This document shows, piece after piece, positions 19,090 to 26,628 of a stretch of 43,529 nt of DNA (the stretch's first letter is position 1; the number at the start of each line of letters is the position of its first letter). The DNA lies in NCBI GenBank assembly GCA_014378525.1, contig JACMNL010000006.1, positions 1-43,529 on the forward strand, read 5' to 3'. Below the pieces are notes generated by a model, which had not been told where the DNA came from, made no database searches, and saw nothing but the letters and a program-made list of their open reading frames with translations. A program made the position numbers and the translations under genes. This DNA is from Bacteriovorax sp. (GTDB taxonomy: Bacteria > Bdellovibrionota > Bacteriovoracia > Bacteriovoracales > Bacteriovoracaceae).

Positions 19090-19296
19090 ATGATACCATA
19101 TCTTGAAATTAACACACTTTGTATTTCTTGCGACAATTGCAATTTAATTTGTCCGGAAAATGCCATCCTAAAAAATAACAATTTATATATCGTAGAAACC
19201 TGGTCGTGCACTCTTTGCAATGCCTGTGTCGAAGTCTGCCCTGTCGATTGTATCAAGCTGATCACAACGGAAGAAACTAAAAAGAAAATCTTCTAA
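19090..19296 (+). CDS. Small 2[4Fe-4S] ferredoxin
   Basis: 68 residues (MIPYLEINTLCISCDNC...). Two CxxCxxCxxxCP motifs in the standard ferredoxin arrangement: LCISCDNCNLICP and CTLCNACVEVCP. It is a cytoplasmic low-potential electron carrier of unknown partner. There is no Shine-Dalgarno; an extended -10 box is 6 nt upstream, consistent with a leaderless mRNA. The stop overlaps the convergent murU-like stop by 4 nt (CTAA). Confidence 0.85.
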   Translation: MIPYLEINTLCISCDNCNLICPENAILKNNNLYIVETWSCTLCNACVEVCPVDCIKLITTEETKKKIF

Positions 19297-20168
19297 GATA
19301 GCAGCGCCTGCACTATCCCCTTACCTACAAGACTATTTTTTTCAAAAGCATTTGATCCTTCAAGGCTGATTGAATTTAATTCCTGGCTGAAAAAATTATT
19401 TTCGTCACCATTTAGGGCATCATGTTTTTTCAGAAAAGTCATAAGCATCCCCGGTCTTGACTCCTTTACATTGAAATATATCTGCTTGATGCTTTCAAAA
19501 TAAATTTCAGCCGTACCAAAGTCCCAATATTCGAATTTTTTTGGTGTAATAAACTGAATTCTTTCTTTATTAAAATTGGCTACTGTTTCAAAAAATTTAG
19601 TAGCGCCACCAATTGGATTGAGACCATCAAGTTTTAGAATTCCCAGGCCTGAGTAAGTAACATAATCACTATTGCCTGAACTTTTTTTGATTTCAGTAAG
19701 GACATCATCCACTACAACTGTCTCATTATATTTTGCGCCTTTATCCACAATGATTCCGAACAAGGCTGCTCTTGAGTTTTCGAGAGCGGAGAGTGCCTCT
19801 TCAAAATACTTACTATCAAAAAATAAAAACTGGTCTGCATTCACCAGCAAAAGATTACCACTGTAATTTACATCACCACGTGAGGCCATATTATGAATGG
19901 CCCCGCCGGAATCAAGAAGCGGGTCTTCGTGAAGAATGATCAATCTTGCAAACTTTGGATCACTCTTGACGTAATTTTCAATTTCTTCTGAAAGAAAATG
20001 AGTATTGATAAAAATTCTTTTAATGCCAAGGTCATGACAGTAATCCACCTGAAGTTCGAGCAGGTTCTTATAAAATACCGGCCACAAGGCCTTCGGCAGT
20101 TTTTTTCCGATGTCACCCATTCGGGTTCCAAGTCCGGCACTTAAAATAAGCGCATGATCAATTTGCAT
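19293..20168 (-). CDS. murU: NDP-sugar pyrophosphorylase, probable MurU-type MurNAc-1-P uridylyltransferase
   Basis: 291 residues from ATG 20168, which overlaps the amgK-like gene by 11 nt. The nucleotidyltransferase signature LSAGLGTRMG...KKLPKAL is at 9-28; further motifs are LLLVNADQF and YSGLGIL. MurU makes UDP-MurNAc from MurNAc-1-phosphate made by AmgK, bypassing de novo synthesis. The protein is ~60 residues longer than the Pseudomonas enzyme, with an extra C-terminal region. The assignment rests mainly on the coupled amgK neighbour; a mannose-1-P guanylyltransferase or other sugar nucleotidyltransferase is the alternative. Confidence 0.75.
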   Translation of the reverse strand: MQIDHALILSAGLGTRMGDIGKKLPKALWPVFYKNLLELQVDYCHDLGIKRIFINTHFLSEEIENYVKSDPKFARLIILHEDPLLDSGGAIHNMASRGDVNYSGNLLLVNADQFLFFDSKYFEEALSALENSRAALFGIIVDKGAKYNETVVVDDVLTEIKKSSGNSDYVTYSGLGILKLDGLNPIGGATKFFETVANFNKERIQFITPKKFEYWDFGTAEIYFESIKQIYFNVKESRPGMLMTFLKKHDALNGDENNFFSQELNSISLEGSNAFEKNSLVGKGIVQALLS

Positions 20169-21192
20169 AATAAAGACTCGATAGAATTTTTCTTTCTTTC
20201 GCAAACTGTTCATGATTCAGCATGATGCTTCTGACTTTTTCGAAAGCATAACCGATGTATTTAATGTAACGAAGATCTTTCCTGTCAGCATAGATATAAG
20301 CAAAACTTCCGATGGCCTTAAAGACTCTTTGAATTGCCATCATGTCGTATAAAGATTTGAATTGTTCGAAATTTTTTGTCGAATCAAATTTTTTAAAATA
20401 AGTATTATAGTAATACTCAATCAGCTGCTTCTTGTTCACTTCGTCAATCTGGTAATAGCAGTCTTCAAGCAGTGAAACTAAATCGTATAAAGGAGTTCCC
20501 ATTCGGGCATCCTGAAAGTCGATGACAATTTGCTCACCATTTTTAATCATCAAATTTCTCGAGTGGTAGTCACGGTGAACCAGAGTTCTTGGCTCACTGG
20601 AAATCGCAAAACACATTTCATATAGTCGTGCATAGAGAATTTCAATTGAAGCTGATGAGACATCAAGACCTAGATACATTTTCAGGAAATATTTTTTTGT
20701 AAATTCCATTTCTGCATAAAGTTTTTCCGTGTCGAAGGCCAGCTTTGTGAAAGGTTCGTCTTTATACTTTTTTAAATCGATTTTATGAATTGAATGCATC
20801 AAGTCGATCGCTTTAATATAAAAATCGTACTCATCTTTCAGTGTATTGATTTGTGCGATTTCTTTCAGGAAAGTCACATCTCCAAGATCTTCTTCAAGGA
20901 TATAGCCTGTTGTAAGTTCCTTATCGTGTATCAGCGGAACGCGTACATTTTCTCCGTGAAGAACTCTCTGGAGTTTTAAGAAAGTTGGCTCTTCCTGTCC
21001 GTCTGTTGAAGGATTATCAAGGCAGGCCACATAAGATGTTTTTTGCGTCCAGATACGATAATATTTTCTTGTTGAAGCATCACCCGTTAGCTTCTCAATA
21101 TTTTCTACCATGTCATCGTTCAATAAATTTTTATGAATCGTTTTTTTAAACAACTCTTCAACTAAGATACGCTCTGACTGTTCTGGTTTCAT
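20158..21192 (-). CDS. amgK: Aminoglycoside-phosphotransferase-fold sugar kinase, AmgK-like (MurNAc/GlcNAc 1-kinase)
   Basis: 344 residues. APH-fold kinase motifs: TGDASTRKYYRI (37-47, the AmgK form of the N-lobe), YILEEDLGD hinge, catalytic loop VHRDYHSRN (206-213) and metal-binding DFQDARMGTPLYDLVSLL (225-242). AmgK phosphorylates the anomeric carbon of MurNAc in peptidoglycan recycling and feeds MurU. The tight overlap with the next gene (11 nt) supports the AmgK-MurU pair. It starts inside the last codons of the M48-like lipoprotein gene (ATGA, 4-nt overlap). Confidence 0.83.
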   Translation of the reverse strand: MKPEQSERILVEELFKKTIHKNLLNDDMVENIEKLTGDASTRKYYRIWTQKTSYVACLDNPSTDGQEEPTFLKLQRVLHGENVRVPLIHDKELTTGYILEEDLGDVTFLKEIAQINTLKDEYDFYIKAIDLMHSIHKIDLKKYKDEPFTKLAFDTEKLYAEMEFTKKYFLKMYLGLDVSSASIEILYARLYEMCFAISSEPRTLVHRDYHSRNLMIKNGEQIVIDFQDARMGTPLYDLVSLLEDCYYQIDEVNKKQLIEYYYNTYFKKFDSTKNFEQFKSLYDMMAIQRVFKAIGSFAYIYADRKDLRYIKYIGYAFEKVRSIMLNHEQFAKERKILSSLYYAN

Positions 21193-21971
21193 TTTCCGCT
21201 CACAATGTTATTTAACAATTTATAAAAATCTTTTGAGGAATTGGCTTCATTGAGTTTTTTCTCTACGCCGAGTATTCCTTGTTTTGACATGAAGTTTTTG
21301 AAGAGATGTTCTTCTTTTGAAATACCGATCGGATCACCTAAAAATAAGGCGAAGTCGAGTGTGTTTCTGTTTTGTACCTGAATCCAGTTCAAGTAGGCAG
21401 AAGAATCGTAGCCCGCTCGTTTTAAAATAAAATACGTCCATTCGTTAACCTGTTCTTTGGTGTCGAATTTCAGTCTTGTCAGCTGGATCATCTTCTCAGT
21501 GCTATAGAAACCAAGAGGGATCATGATATTTTTTTCGTAGATGAAACGCTGGCTTCTTAGAACTTCTGCGGCAAAAGCTGCAACAAAAAGTTCTTCACTT
21601 TTTAAATATCTTTCGATAAGTGCTGAAGAAAAGAAAAATTGAGAACGAGGCAGCGAAAAGATAAAAGGGGATTTGTTCTGGATAATATAAAAGGTAGGTT
21701 TTTCAGTAATGTTTAAAATGGTCTGATTATTTGTCAGCAGGCGCTCATAAATTCCTTCAAGGAATTCAATGCTTGTCGGACGAAGCTTGATTGTTTTTAC
21801 ATCTTCATAATTAAGATAATCTTTTCCGGCCGCGGCCAGGTGATCTACATAATCTTTGGTCTGAAGTTCGCCGAGTGTTTTGTAGTTAATCATCGTCCCT
21901 TTATTTGTACTACACGCCGACATGAACATGCCAGCACAGATAAAGATGAAAAGATTAAAAATTTTACGCAT
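21189..21971 (-). CDS. Lipoprotein with a zinc-site-less M48-peptidase fold
   Basis: 260 residues. Signal peptide with lipobox MSAC, lipidated C20. The body follows BepA/YfgC-type M48 metallopeptidases: FYIIQNKSPFIFSLPRSQFFFSSALIERY (strand and F-LPxG-like turn), then ELFVAAFAAEVLR where HEIAH should be (A135-E136-x-x-R139), and later KRAGYDSSAYLNWIQ matching the family's MARAGYDPxAxxxFL. Both zinc histidines are gone, so no peptidase activity is expected. It probably acts as an envelope scaffold or sensor, possibly tied to cell-wall recycling through amgK-murU with which it is coupled. No SD is visible, and a strong terminator ends 6 nt before the start. Confidence 0.75.
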   Translation of the reverse strand: MRKIFNLFIFICAGMFMSACSTNKGTMINYKTLGELQTKDYVDHLAAAGKDYLNYEDVKTIKLRPTSIEFLEGIYERLLTNNQTILNITEKPTFYIIQNKSPFIFSLPRSQFFFSSALIERYLKSEELFVAAFAAEVLRSQRFIYEKNIMIPLGFYSTEKMIQLTRLKFDTKEQVNEWTYFILKRAGYDSSAYLNWIQVQNRNTLDFALFLGDPIGISKEEHLFKNFMSKQGILGVEKKLNEANSSKDFYKLLNNIVSGK

Positions 21972-21977
21972 ATAAAT

Positions 21978-22004
21978 AAAAAAAGGCCCTTGATAACAAG
22001 GGCC
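21978..22004 (-). terminator. Rho-independent terminator immediately before the M48-like lipoprotein gene
   Basis: A perfect 8-bp GC-rich stem GGCCCTTG/CAAGGGCC (21985-21992 and 21997-22004) with an ATAA-type loop is followed on the minus strand by seven Ts (21984-21978). It terminates the LysM gene, yet ends only 6 nt before the ATG of the next gene. Confidence 0.85.
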
Positions 22005-22038
22005 GAGTTAAAAGTCCGTATTTGAATTTAATTATAGA

Positions 22039-22770
22039 TTATTTTTTCTCAGACGCAAGCTCGCGTGTTGGTTGATAGTAAATTGTGAAGCCTGCAAAAA
22101 TAAGGTTCGGGTCTCTGATAAGTGGACGGTTATTGTTGTAGATTGATTTCCACTTTCTAGTCGTTGAGTATTTTTCCATAGAAATGATTTGAAGTGTGTC
22201 ACCTGACTTCACAAGGTAAGGAAGACCACTTGGCATCCATCCAAACTTTGAATCAGGAACCTGATACTTCAGCTCTACGCCTTCATGATATTTTTTAATG
22301 TTTTTGTTCCATGACTTGATGTCTTTCCATTTACGATAGTCACCGTAAATTTTGAAAGAAACCATCATCAACGTGTCACCTTTTTGCATCTTGTATGTTT
22401 CCATAGGACCATACGAATTGTGAGCTGCTGGTACAGGCTCATTTGCCTGAATGACGACTGGTGAGTCTGATGCCGTTTCTGCAAGGAAACGATCGACTTT
22501 TTCTTCAGGTTTTTTAAAGTCACCAAACTTAGGTTCTACCGGAGCTGTCATTGGTGTTTCTTCGACCACAACCGGTGCCTGGTATTCGTCAGGTACAATA
22601 TTTTCTGCAACCTTTTGTTCTTCAACTTTGAATTCTGTATTTGCCGGAGCATCGGCAAGTGTATCAACTGCAAACTCTAAATCATCATGGTTAACGGCGA
22701 CTTCTTCTTTTTTTGAAACGCTACATGAACCGAGTGTTAAAATCAGAGCTAAAAATGTAATTATTTTCAT
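22039..22770 (-). CDS. Lipoprotein with two LysM domains
   Basis: 243 residues. Lipoprotein signal peptide MKIITFLALILTLGSC, lipobox LGSC, C16. Residues 17-120 are a Pro/Glu/Val-rich linker, probably spanning the periplasm. Two LysM repeats follow (~125-180, YKMQKGDTLMMVSFKIYGD; ~185-235, YLVKSGDTLQIISMEKY). LysM binds the glycan strands of peptidoglycan. A good SD (AGAGGAAA, 8 nt) is present. It is monocistronic, closed by the strong terminator at 21978-22004. Confidence 0.9.
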   Translation of the reverse strand: MKIITFLALILTLGSCSVSKKEEVAVNHDDLEFAVDTLADAPANTEFKVEEQKVAENIVPDEYQAPVVVEETPMTAPVEPKFGDFKKPEEKVDRFLAETASDSPVVIQANEPVPAAHNSYGPMETYKMQKGDTLMMVSFKIYGDYRKWKDIKSWNKNIKKYHEGVELKYQVPDSKFGWMPSGLPYLVKSGDTLQIISMEKYSTTRKWKSIYNNNRPLIRDPNLIFAGFTIYYQPTRELASEKK

Positions 22771-22836
22771 AAAAATTTCCTCTTAACTCAACTATCGGCA
22801 TTTTTTATAAATAGTTTAGTGACCGAACCGGTACAA

Positions 22837-22850
22837 AATGCTCGAGCATT
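22837..22850. promoter_or_regulatory. 14-bp perfect palindrome in a divergent promoter region
   Basis: AATGCTCGAGCATT is a perfect palindrome 9 nt upstream of the -35 box of the outer-membrane protein gene, between it and the divergent LysM lipoprotein gene. It is a candidate operator. An ACCGGT palindrome lies just before it. Confidence 0.4.
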
Positions 22851-22858
22851 AATTTTGG

Positions 22859-22886
22859 TTGCAAATTTTCCATGAGATCCTAGAAT
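22859..22886 (+). promoter_or_regulatory. Promoter of the outer-membrane protein gene (leaderless layout)
   Basis: -35 TTGCAA (22859-22864), 16-nt spacer, -10 TAGAAT (22881-22886). ATG 22893 is 6 nt after the -10 box and there is no Shine-Dalgarno. Confidence 0.5.
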
Positions 22887-22892
22887 CTATGT

Positions 22893-23927
22893 ATGTTCTT
22901 GAAGATCTATCGATTAACCGTCTTATTTAGTCTGATAACACTAATTGTGTTTGGTACTGTCGCGCGCGCACAGAATGTATTAGACGATATTGAAGAAGAA
23001 GACCGATTAGATAATCCAACAAATACAGAGACAGCTCCTGGCCTGGTTGCTGAAACAATTAGAGTCATTGCCCCTTCAAAAAAAATTTTTATCATTACAA
23101 ACGATAACAAGACCTTCTCCAAAGGAGATTTTATTTCCTTGTTACTTGGAAATAAACTGGTTTGCCGTGCCCTGGTCGCAAAGGTAAATGAAGACCTGCT
23201 TTCCGGGATTAAAGTCGTTAAAATTTATAATGTAAATTTATGGAAGCAGCTTAGGGCCGGTAAAGAAGTTTTAGTTTTAAAAGGTGATGATAGTTATTAT
23301 TCAAACCTGGAAAAAACACCGAAAGAAACTGCTGCAAAGAAAAGTAAAAAAGAGAATAAAGTTCAGGATGAAGAAGACCTGTTTAATTCAACAACAGTGA
23401 ATGATGACGATCTTTCTCTCGAAGAGTCTTCAAAACGCTTAATTAAAACTGATAACTTAATTTCGGCAGGTGTTGGTTTGATTTCGGCCAAAACCGTCGA
23501 TGGTTCAAGCACTCGCTACACACATGTAAATGGATCATGGGGCTACCAGCTTTCAGATAATATCTGGGGCGAATTAGGTCTGGGAACAAACACTGTTACT
23601 GATTATCCTTCAACTGGCCTTGATACCCGCATGATAAACATTACGACTAAGATTAAATACACTTTCAATGCTCCATTCTACAGTTATATTATGCCTTACG
23701 TTGGATATCAGATTATCCGCGCAGACTCTCCTGGTGCAGGCGTGGATGATGGAACGGGAAATCAAACAACGGAAGACCTTTCGAAAGAACTTACAAAAGT
23801 TGATTCACTTAAAAAGAGTACTGTCATTTTCGGTGCCACTGTTTTAAAAAGGATTGTACCAGGATGGTTCATAAGAGCAGACCTTGGAACAGACATAGTA
23901 AGCGGTGGATTGACTCTTGAATTTTAA
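22893..23927 (+). CDS. Outer-membrane beta-barrel protein of unknown function
   Basis: 344 residues. Signal peptide 1-26 (...FGTVARA-QN). Residues ~50-130 form a small beta-rich domain (KKIFIITNDNKTFSKGDFISLLL and AGKEVLVLKGDDSYY), ~135-180 a charged Lys/Glu/Asp linker, and ~185-344 alternating amphipathic strands (WGYQLSDNIWGELGLGTN, YIMPYVGYQII, GWFIRADLGTD) ending in the aromatic C-terminus TLEF expected for BAM insertion. No specific family is recognised; an OmpA/OmpW-like 8-strand barrel is plausible. Its last codons overlap the following lipoprotein gene by 11 nt. Confidence 0.7.
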   Translation: MFLKIYRLTVLFSLITLIVFGTVARAQNVLDDIEEEDRLDNPTNTETAPGLVAETIRVIAPSKKIFIITNDNKTFSKGDFISLLLGNKLVCRALVAKVNEDLLSGIKVVKIYNVNLWKQLRAGKEVLVLKGDDSYYSNLEKTPKETAAKKSKKENKVQDEEDLFNSTTVNDDDLSLEESSKRLIKTDNLISAGVGLISAKTVDGSSTRYTHVNGSWGYQLSDNIWGELGLGTNTVTDYPSTGLDTRMINITTKIKYTFNAPFYSYIMPYVGYQIIRADSPGAGVDDGTGNQTTEDLSKELTKVDSLKKSTVIFGATVLKRIVPGWFIRADLGTDIVSGGLTLEF

Positions 23928-24141
23928 AATCTTTCTTTTTCTTTTTTCATTATTGTCATTAAGCGCGTGTGGCGTAAAAGCTCCGCCGGTTAAATATCCT
24001 GAGACGGTCGTAGAGTCGTATGTTAAAGGTTATACCGGTGCTGAGCCTACGCCGGAAGAACTCGCCCGCAATAAAAATAAAAAGCCGATTGAAAGCACTC
24101 CCGAGCCGGTTAAAATTCCAGCTCTTCTTCCCCAACCATAA
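23917..24141 (+). CDS. Small lipoprotein, LptM/YifL-like
   Basis: 74 residues from TTG 23917, overlapping the preceding barrel gene by 11 nt. Signal peptide NFKIFLFLFSLLSLSAC with lipobox LSAC. The sequence after the cysteine (CGVKAPPVKYP) resembles LptM/YifL lipoproteins (CG-x-KGPLxxP), short proteins that assist LPS-translocon assembly in E. coli. The remainder is Pro/Glu-rich and disordered. The LptM link is tentative given the short motif. Confidence 0.65.
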   Translation: MNFKIFLFLFSLLSLSACGVKAPPVKYPETVVESYVKGYTGAEPTPEELARNKNKKPIESTPEPVKIPALLPQP

Positions 24142-24143
24142 TT

Positions 24144-24605
24144 ATGTCACTTTTTATTGCTACCGGATCAAATCTTGACGACCGACTACTTTACTTGAAT
24201 AAAGCAAAAGAGATGCTTTCTCTAGAATTTTCTTTTATTGCTGAAAGCCGTGTATATGAAAGCCCTGCAGTGGATTATCTTAATCAGCCGGACTTCTACA
24301 ATCAGGTACTGGAATTCCAGATTCCCAATAAAAATCCTGAATATGTAATGAAAAAACTCCTGGAGATTGAAAAAGATCTGGGAAGAAACCGCACGATTCC
24401 CAAAGGACCGCGAGTCATCGATCTCGATATTCTATTCTGGGATGAACTCACAATTAACACGGACGCTCTACAAATTCCTCACCCGAGACTCTTTGAAAGA
24501 AGCTTCGTTGTCCTTCCTTTGTCTGAACTACCTGGCTTCAAAAAACTTCAGGCAAAATTTGAATTCAATTTCACGTTTGATAATACTGCCTCTCCTATTT
24601 CTTGA
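24144..24605 (+). CDS. folK: 2-amino-4-hydroxy-6-hydroxymethyldihydropteridine pyrophosphokinase (HPPK)
   Basis: 153 residues, full family length. Motifs: FIATGSNLDDR at the N-terminus, SRVYESPAVDY, DFYNQV, and the HPPK signature KGPRVIDLDILFW with the Mg/ATP-binding aspartates, then IPHPRLFERSFVVLPL. It pyrophosphorylates the pterin in folate synthesis. It follows the lipoprotein stop by 2 nt with no SD of its own, so it is probably translated by coupling. Confidence 0.95.
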   Translation: MSLFIATGSNLDDRLLYLNKAKEMLSLEFSFIAESRVYESPAVDYLNQPDFYNQVLEFQIPNKNPEYVMKKLLEIEKDLGRNRTIPKGPRVIDLDILFWDELTINTDALQIPHPRLFERSFVVLPLSELPGFKKLQAKFEFNFTFDNTASPIS

Positions 24606-24635
24606 TTGACCGCAATCACTATCAGTTCGTATAAT
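24606..24635 (+). promoter_or_regulatory. Strong promoter of the acyl-CoA dehydrogenase-ETF operon
   Basis: -35 TTGACC (24606-24611), 18-nt spacer, -10 TATAAT (24630-24635), just after the folK stop. Leader of about 34 nt with SD AAGGA. Confidence 0.65.
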
Positions 24636-24675
24636 TATCAAGATCAATATTTTAAGATCACACAAGGAAAAATCT

Positions 24676-25818
24676 ATGGATTTTGGATTAACTCCTGATC
24701 AACTCGAGATTCGCGAGCTGGCCATGAAATTCGCACGCAACGAAATGATGCCGAAGGCTCAAGAGTTCGACGAAAAAGCATCGATGCCATTAGATATTTT
24801 AAAGAAGGCGTGGGAGCTTGGATTAGTGAATACATGCATTCCAACCGAATACGGTGGAAATGGATTCACAGCGATTGATTCAATGATCATTACAGAGTCT
24901 CTTGCCTATGGTTGCATGGGAATGAACACTGCAATTATGGCCAACGATCTTGCACTTCTTCCGATTGTAATTGGAGGCAGTGATGAACAGAAAAAACAAT
25001 TTCTAACACCATTTACTGAATCATATAAAATTGCAGCTTTCTGTTTAACTGAACCTGCTAACGGATCAGATGCTGCAGGAATTAAAACAACGATTAAAGA
25101 AGACGGCGATGATGTCGTCATCAACGGAAATAAAATGTGGATCAGCAACGCTGGTTACGCAGACCTTTTTGTTTTATACGGAACCAGTGATGCTTCTCTA
25201 AAACACAAAGGCATTACTTGCGTTGTGATTGAAAAAGGAACACCTGGAATCGAAGTCGGAAAAAAAGAAGACAAGATGGGCCACCGTTGTTCTGATACCC
25301 GCGCTGTAACTTTCAACAACGTGCGTGTCCCAAAGAAAAATGTTTTAGGCGGCATGAATCAAGGCTGGAAGATCGCGATGAAAACTCTCGATCACTCTCG
25401 CCCGATGGTTGCTTCAAGCGCAGTTGGTGGAGCACAATGTGCTTTTGACCACGCAGTAAAATACGCGAAAGAGCGTGTGCAGTTTAACGTTCCGATTTCC
25501 CAGCATCAAGCAATTCAATTTATGATAGCTGACATGGCGATGAAAATTGAAGCTTCACGTTTACTTGTTCACAAGGCCGCATGGCTTTTAGATAACGGAA
25601 TGCCGAACACTCAACTCGCTTCTTACTCGAAAGCTTTCGCAGCTGATTCGTGTATGCAAATTGCTACGGATGCGGTACAAATTTACGGTGGTTATGGTTA
25701 CAGTAAAGAGTATCCCGTCGAAAAAATTATGAGAGACGCGAAGCTTATCCAGTTGTACGAAGGCACATCACAAATCCAAAGATTAGTAATAGCTAAAGAG
25801 ATATTTTCAAGGAGCTAA
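24676..25818 (+). CDS. Acyl-CoA dehydrogenase (short-chain/butyryl-CoA type)
   Basis: 380 residues, the classical soluble ACAD length. FAD/substrate motifs FCLTEPANGSDAAGI and WISNAGYAD; the C-terminal QIYGGYGYSKEYPVEKIMRDA; catalytic base Glu E362 in YEGTSQIQRL, the position used by short- and medium-chain enzymes. It oxidises acyl-CoA to enoyl-CoA and passes electrons to ETF encoded directly downstream (gap 3 nt). Chain length is uncertain; butyryl- or branched-chain substrates fit IcmF in the same region. Confidence 0.93.
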   Translation: MDFGLTPDQLEIRELAMKFARNEMMPKAQEFDEKASMPLDILKKAWELGLVNTCIPTEYGGNGFTAIDSMIITESLAYGCMGMNTAIMANDLALLPIVIGGSDEQKKQFLTPFTESYKIAAFCLTEPANGSDAAGIKTTIKEDGDDVVINGNKMWISNAGYADLFVLYGTSDASLKHKGITCVVIEKGTPGIEVGKKEDKMGHRCSDTRAVTFNNVRVPKKNVLGGMNQGWKIAMKTLDHSRPMVASSAVGGAQCAFDHAVKYAKERVQFNVPISQHQAIQFMIADMAMKIEASRLLVHKAAWLLDNGMPNTQLASYSKAFAADSCMQIATDAVQIYGGYGYSKEYPVEKIMRDAKLIQLYEGTSQIQRLVIAKEIFSRS

Positions 25819-25821
25819 CAT

Positions 25822-26610
25822 ATGAATATTTTCGTTTGCGTAAAACAAGTACCGGACACTGAAACAAAAATCGTCCCAACTGGTGACGGTACATTTATCG
25901 AAACTGCTTCGATTAAATGGATCATGAACCCATACTGCGAATTCGCAGTTGAACAAGCTCTTCTTGTTCAGGCAGCTAACGCCGGATCAACTGTAACTGT
26001 TGTTCGTGTTGGTTCATCAAAAGATACAGAAGCTCTAAGAACAGCAATGGCAATGGGTGCAGACGATGCATTCCTGGTTGAAGCTGGTGATAACTTAGAT
26101 TCTTATATGATCGCAAAAGCTCTTAAAGGCGCGATTGAAAAATCAGGAAAAACTCCTGACTTAATTCTTACTGGTAAACAAGCTATCGATGATGACTGTC
26201 TACAAGTTCCACAAATTTTAGCGACGATGTTAAACCTTCCATCGGTTTCAGTTGTTGTTGGATACGAAGGATCTGCTACAGACATTACTGTTAAGCGCGA
26301 AGTTGAAGGTGGAGCTCTTGAAGTTTACGGTGTTAAACTTCCGGCACTAATCGCTTGTAACAAAGGGATCAACACTCCAAGATACGCTTCACTTCCAGGA
26401 ATTATGAAAGCGAAGAAAAAACCTCTAACAACTCTTGCTCTTGCTGACGTTGGCGTTAGTGATGCAGACAAGAGAGTTAAATATTCGGGCTTCACTCTTC
26501 CACCTGAAAAACCAGCTGGGAAAAAATTCGATGCAACTGATGCTGCAAAAATGGGCGCTGTTGTAAAAGAAGTTGTCGGCCTGTTAAGAACTGAAGCAAA
26601 AGTTTTATAA
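25822..26610 (+). CDS. etfB: Electron transfer flavoprotein beta subunit
   Basis: 262 residues, full length. MNIFVCVKQVPDTETKI at the N-terminus, KWIMNPYCEFAVEQAL, DLILTGKQAIDDD and the ETF-beta signature region VKREVEGGALEVYGVKLPALIAC. It carries the AMP/FAD site shared with EtfA and takes electrons from acyl-CoA dehydrogenases. AAGGAG SD. Middle gene of the dehydrogenase-etfB-etfA operon. Confidence 0.96.
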   Translation: MNIFVCVKQVPDTETKIVPTGDGTFIETASIKWIMNPYCEFAVEQALLVQAANAGSTVTVVRVGSSKDTEALRTAMAMGADDAFLVEAGDNLDSYMIAKALKGAIEKSGKTPDLILTGKQAIDDDCLQVPQILATMLNLPSVSVVVGYEGSATDITVKREVEGGALEVYGVKLPALIACNKGINTPRYASLPGIMKAKKKPLTTLALADVGVSDADKRVKYSGFTLPPEKPAGKKFDATDAAKMGAVVKEVVGLLRTEAKVL

Positions 26611-26628
26611 TTTAATTAAGAGGAATTT

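Noticed and set aside
24367-24609. Second plus-strand frame inside folK
   Set aside because: Out-of-frame shadow of an unambiguous HPPK gene.
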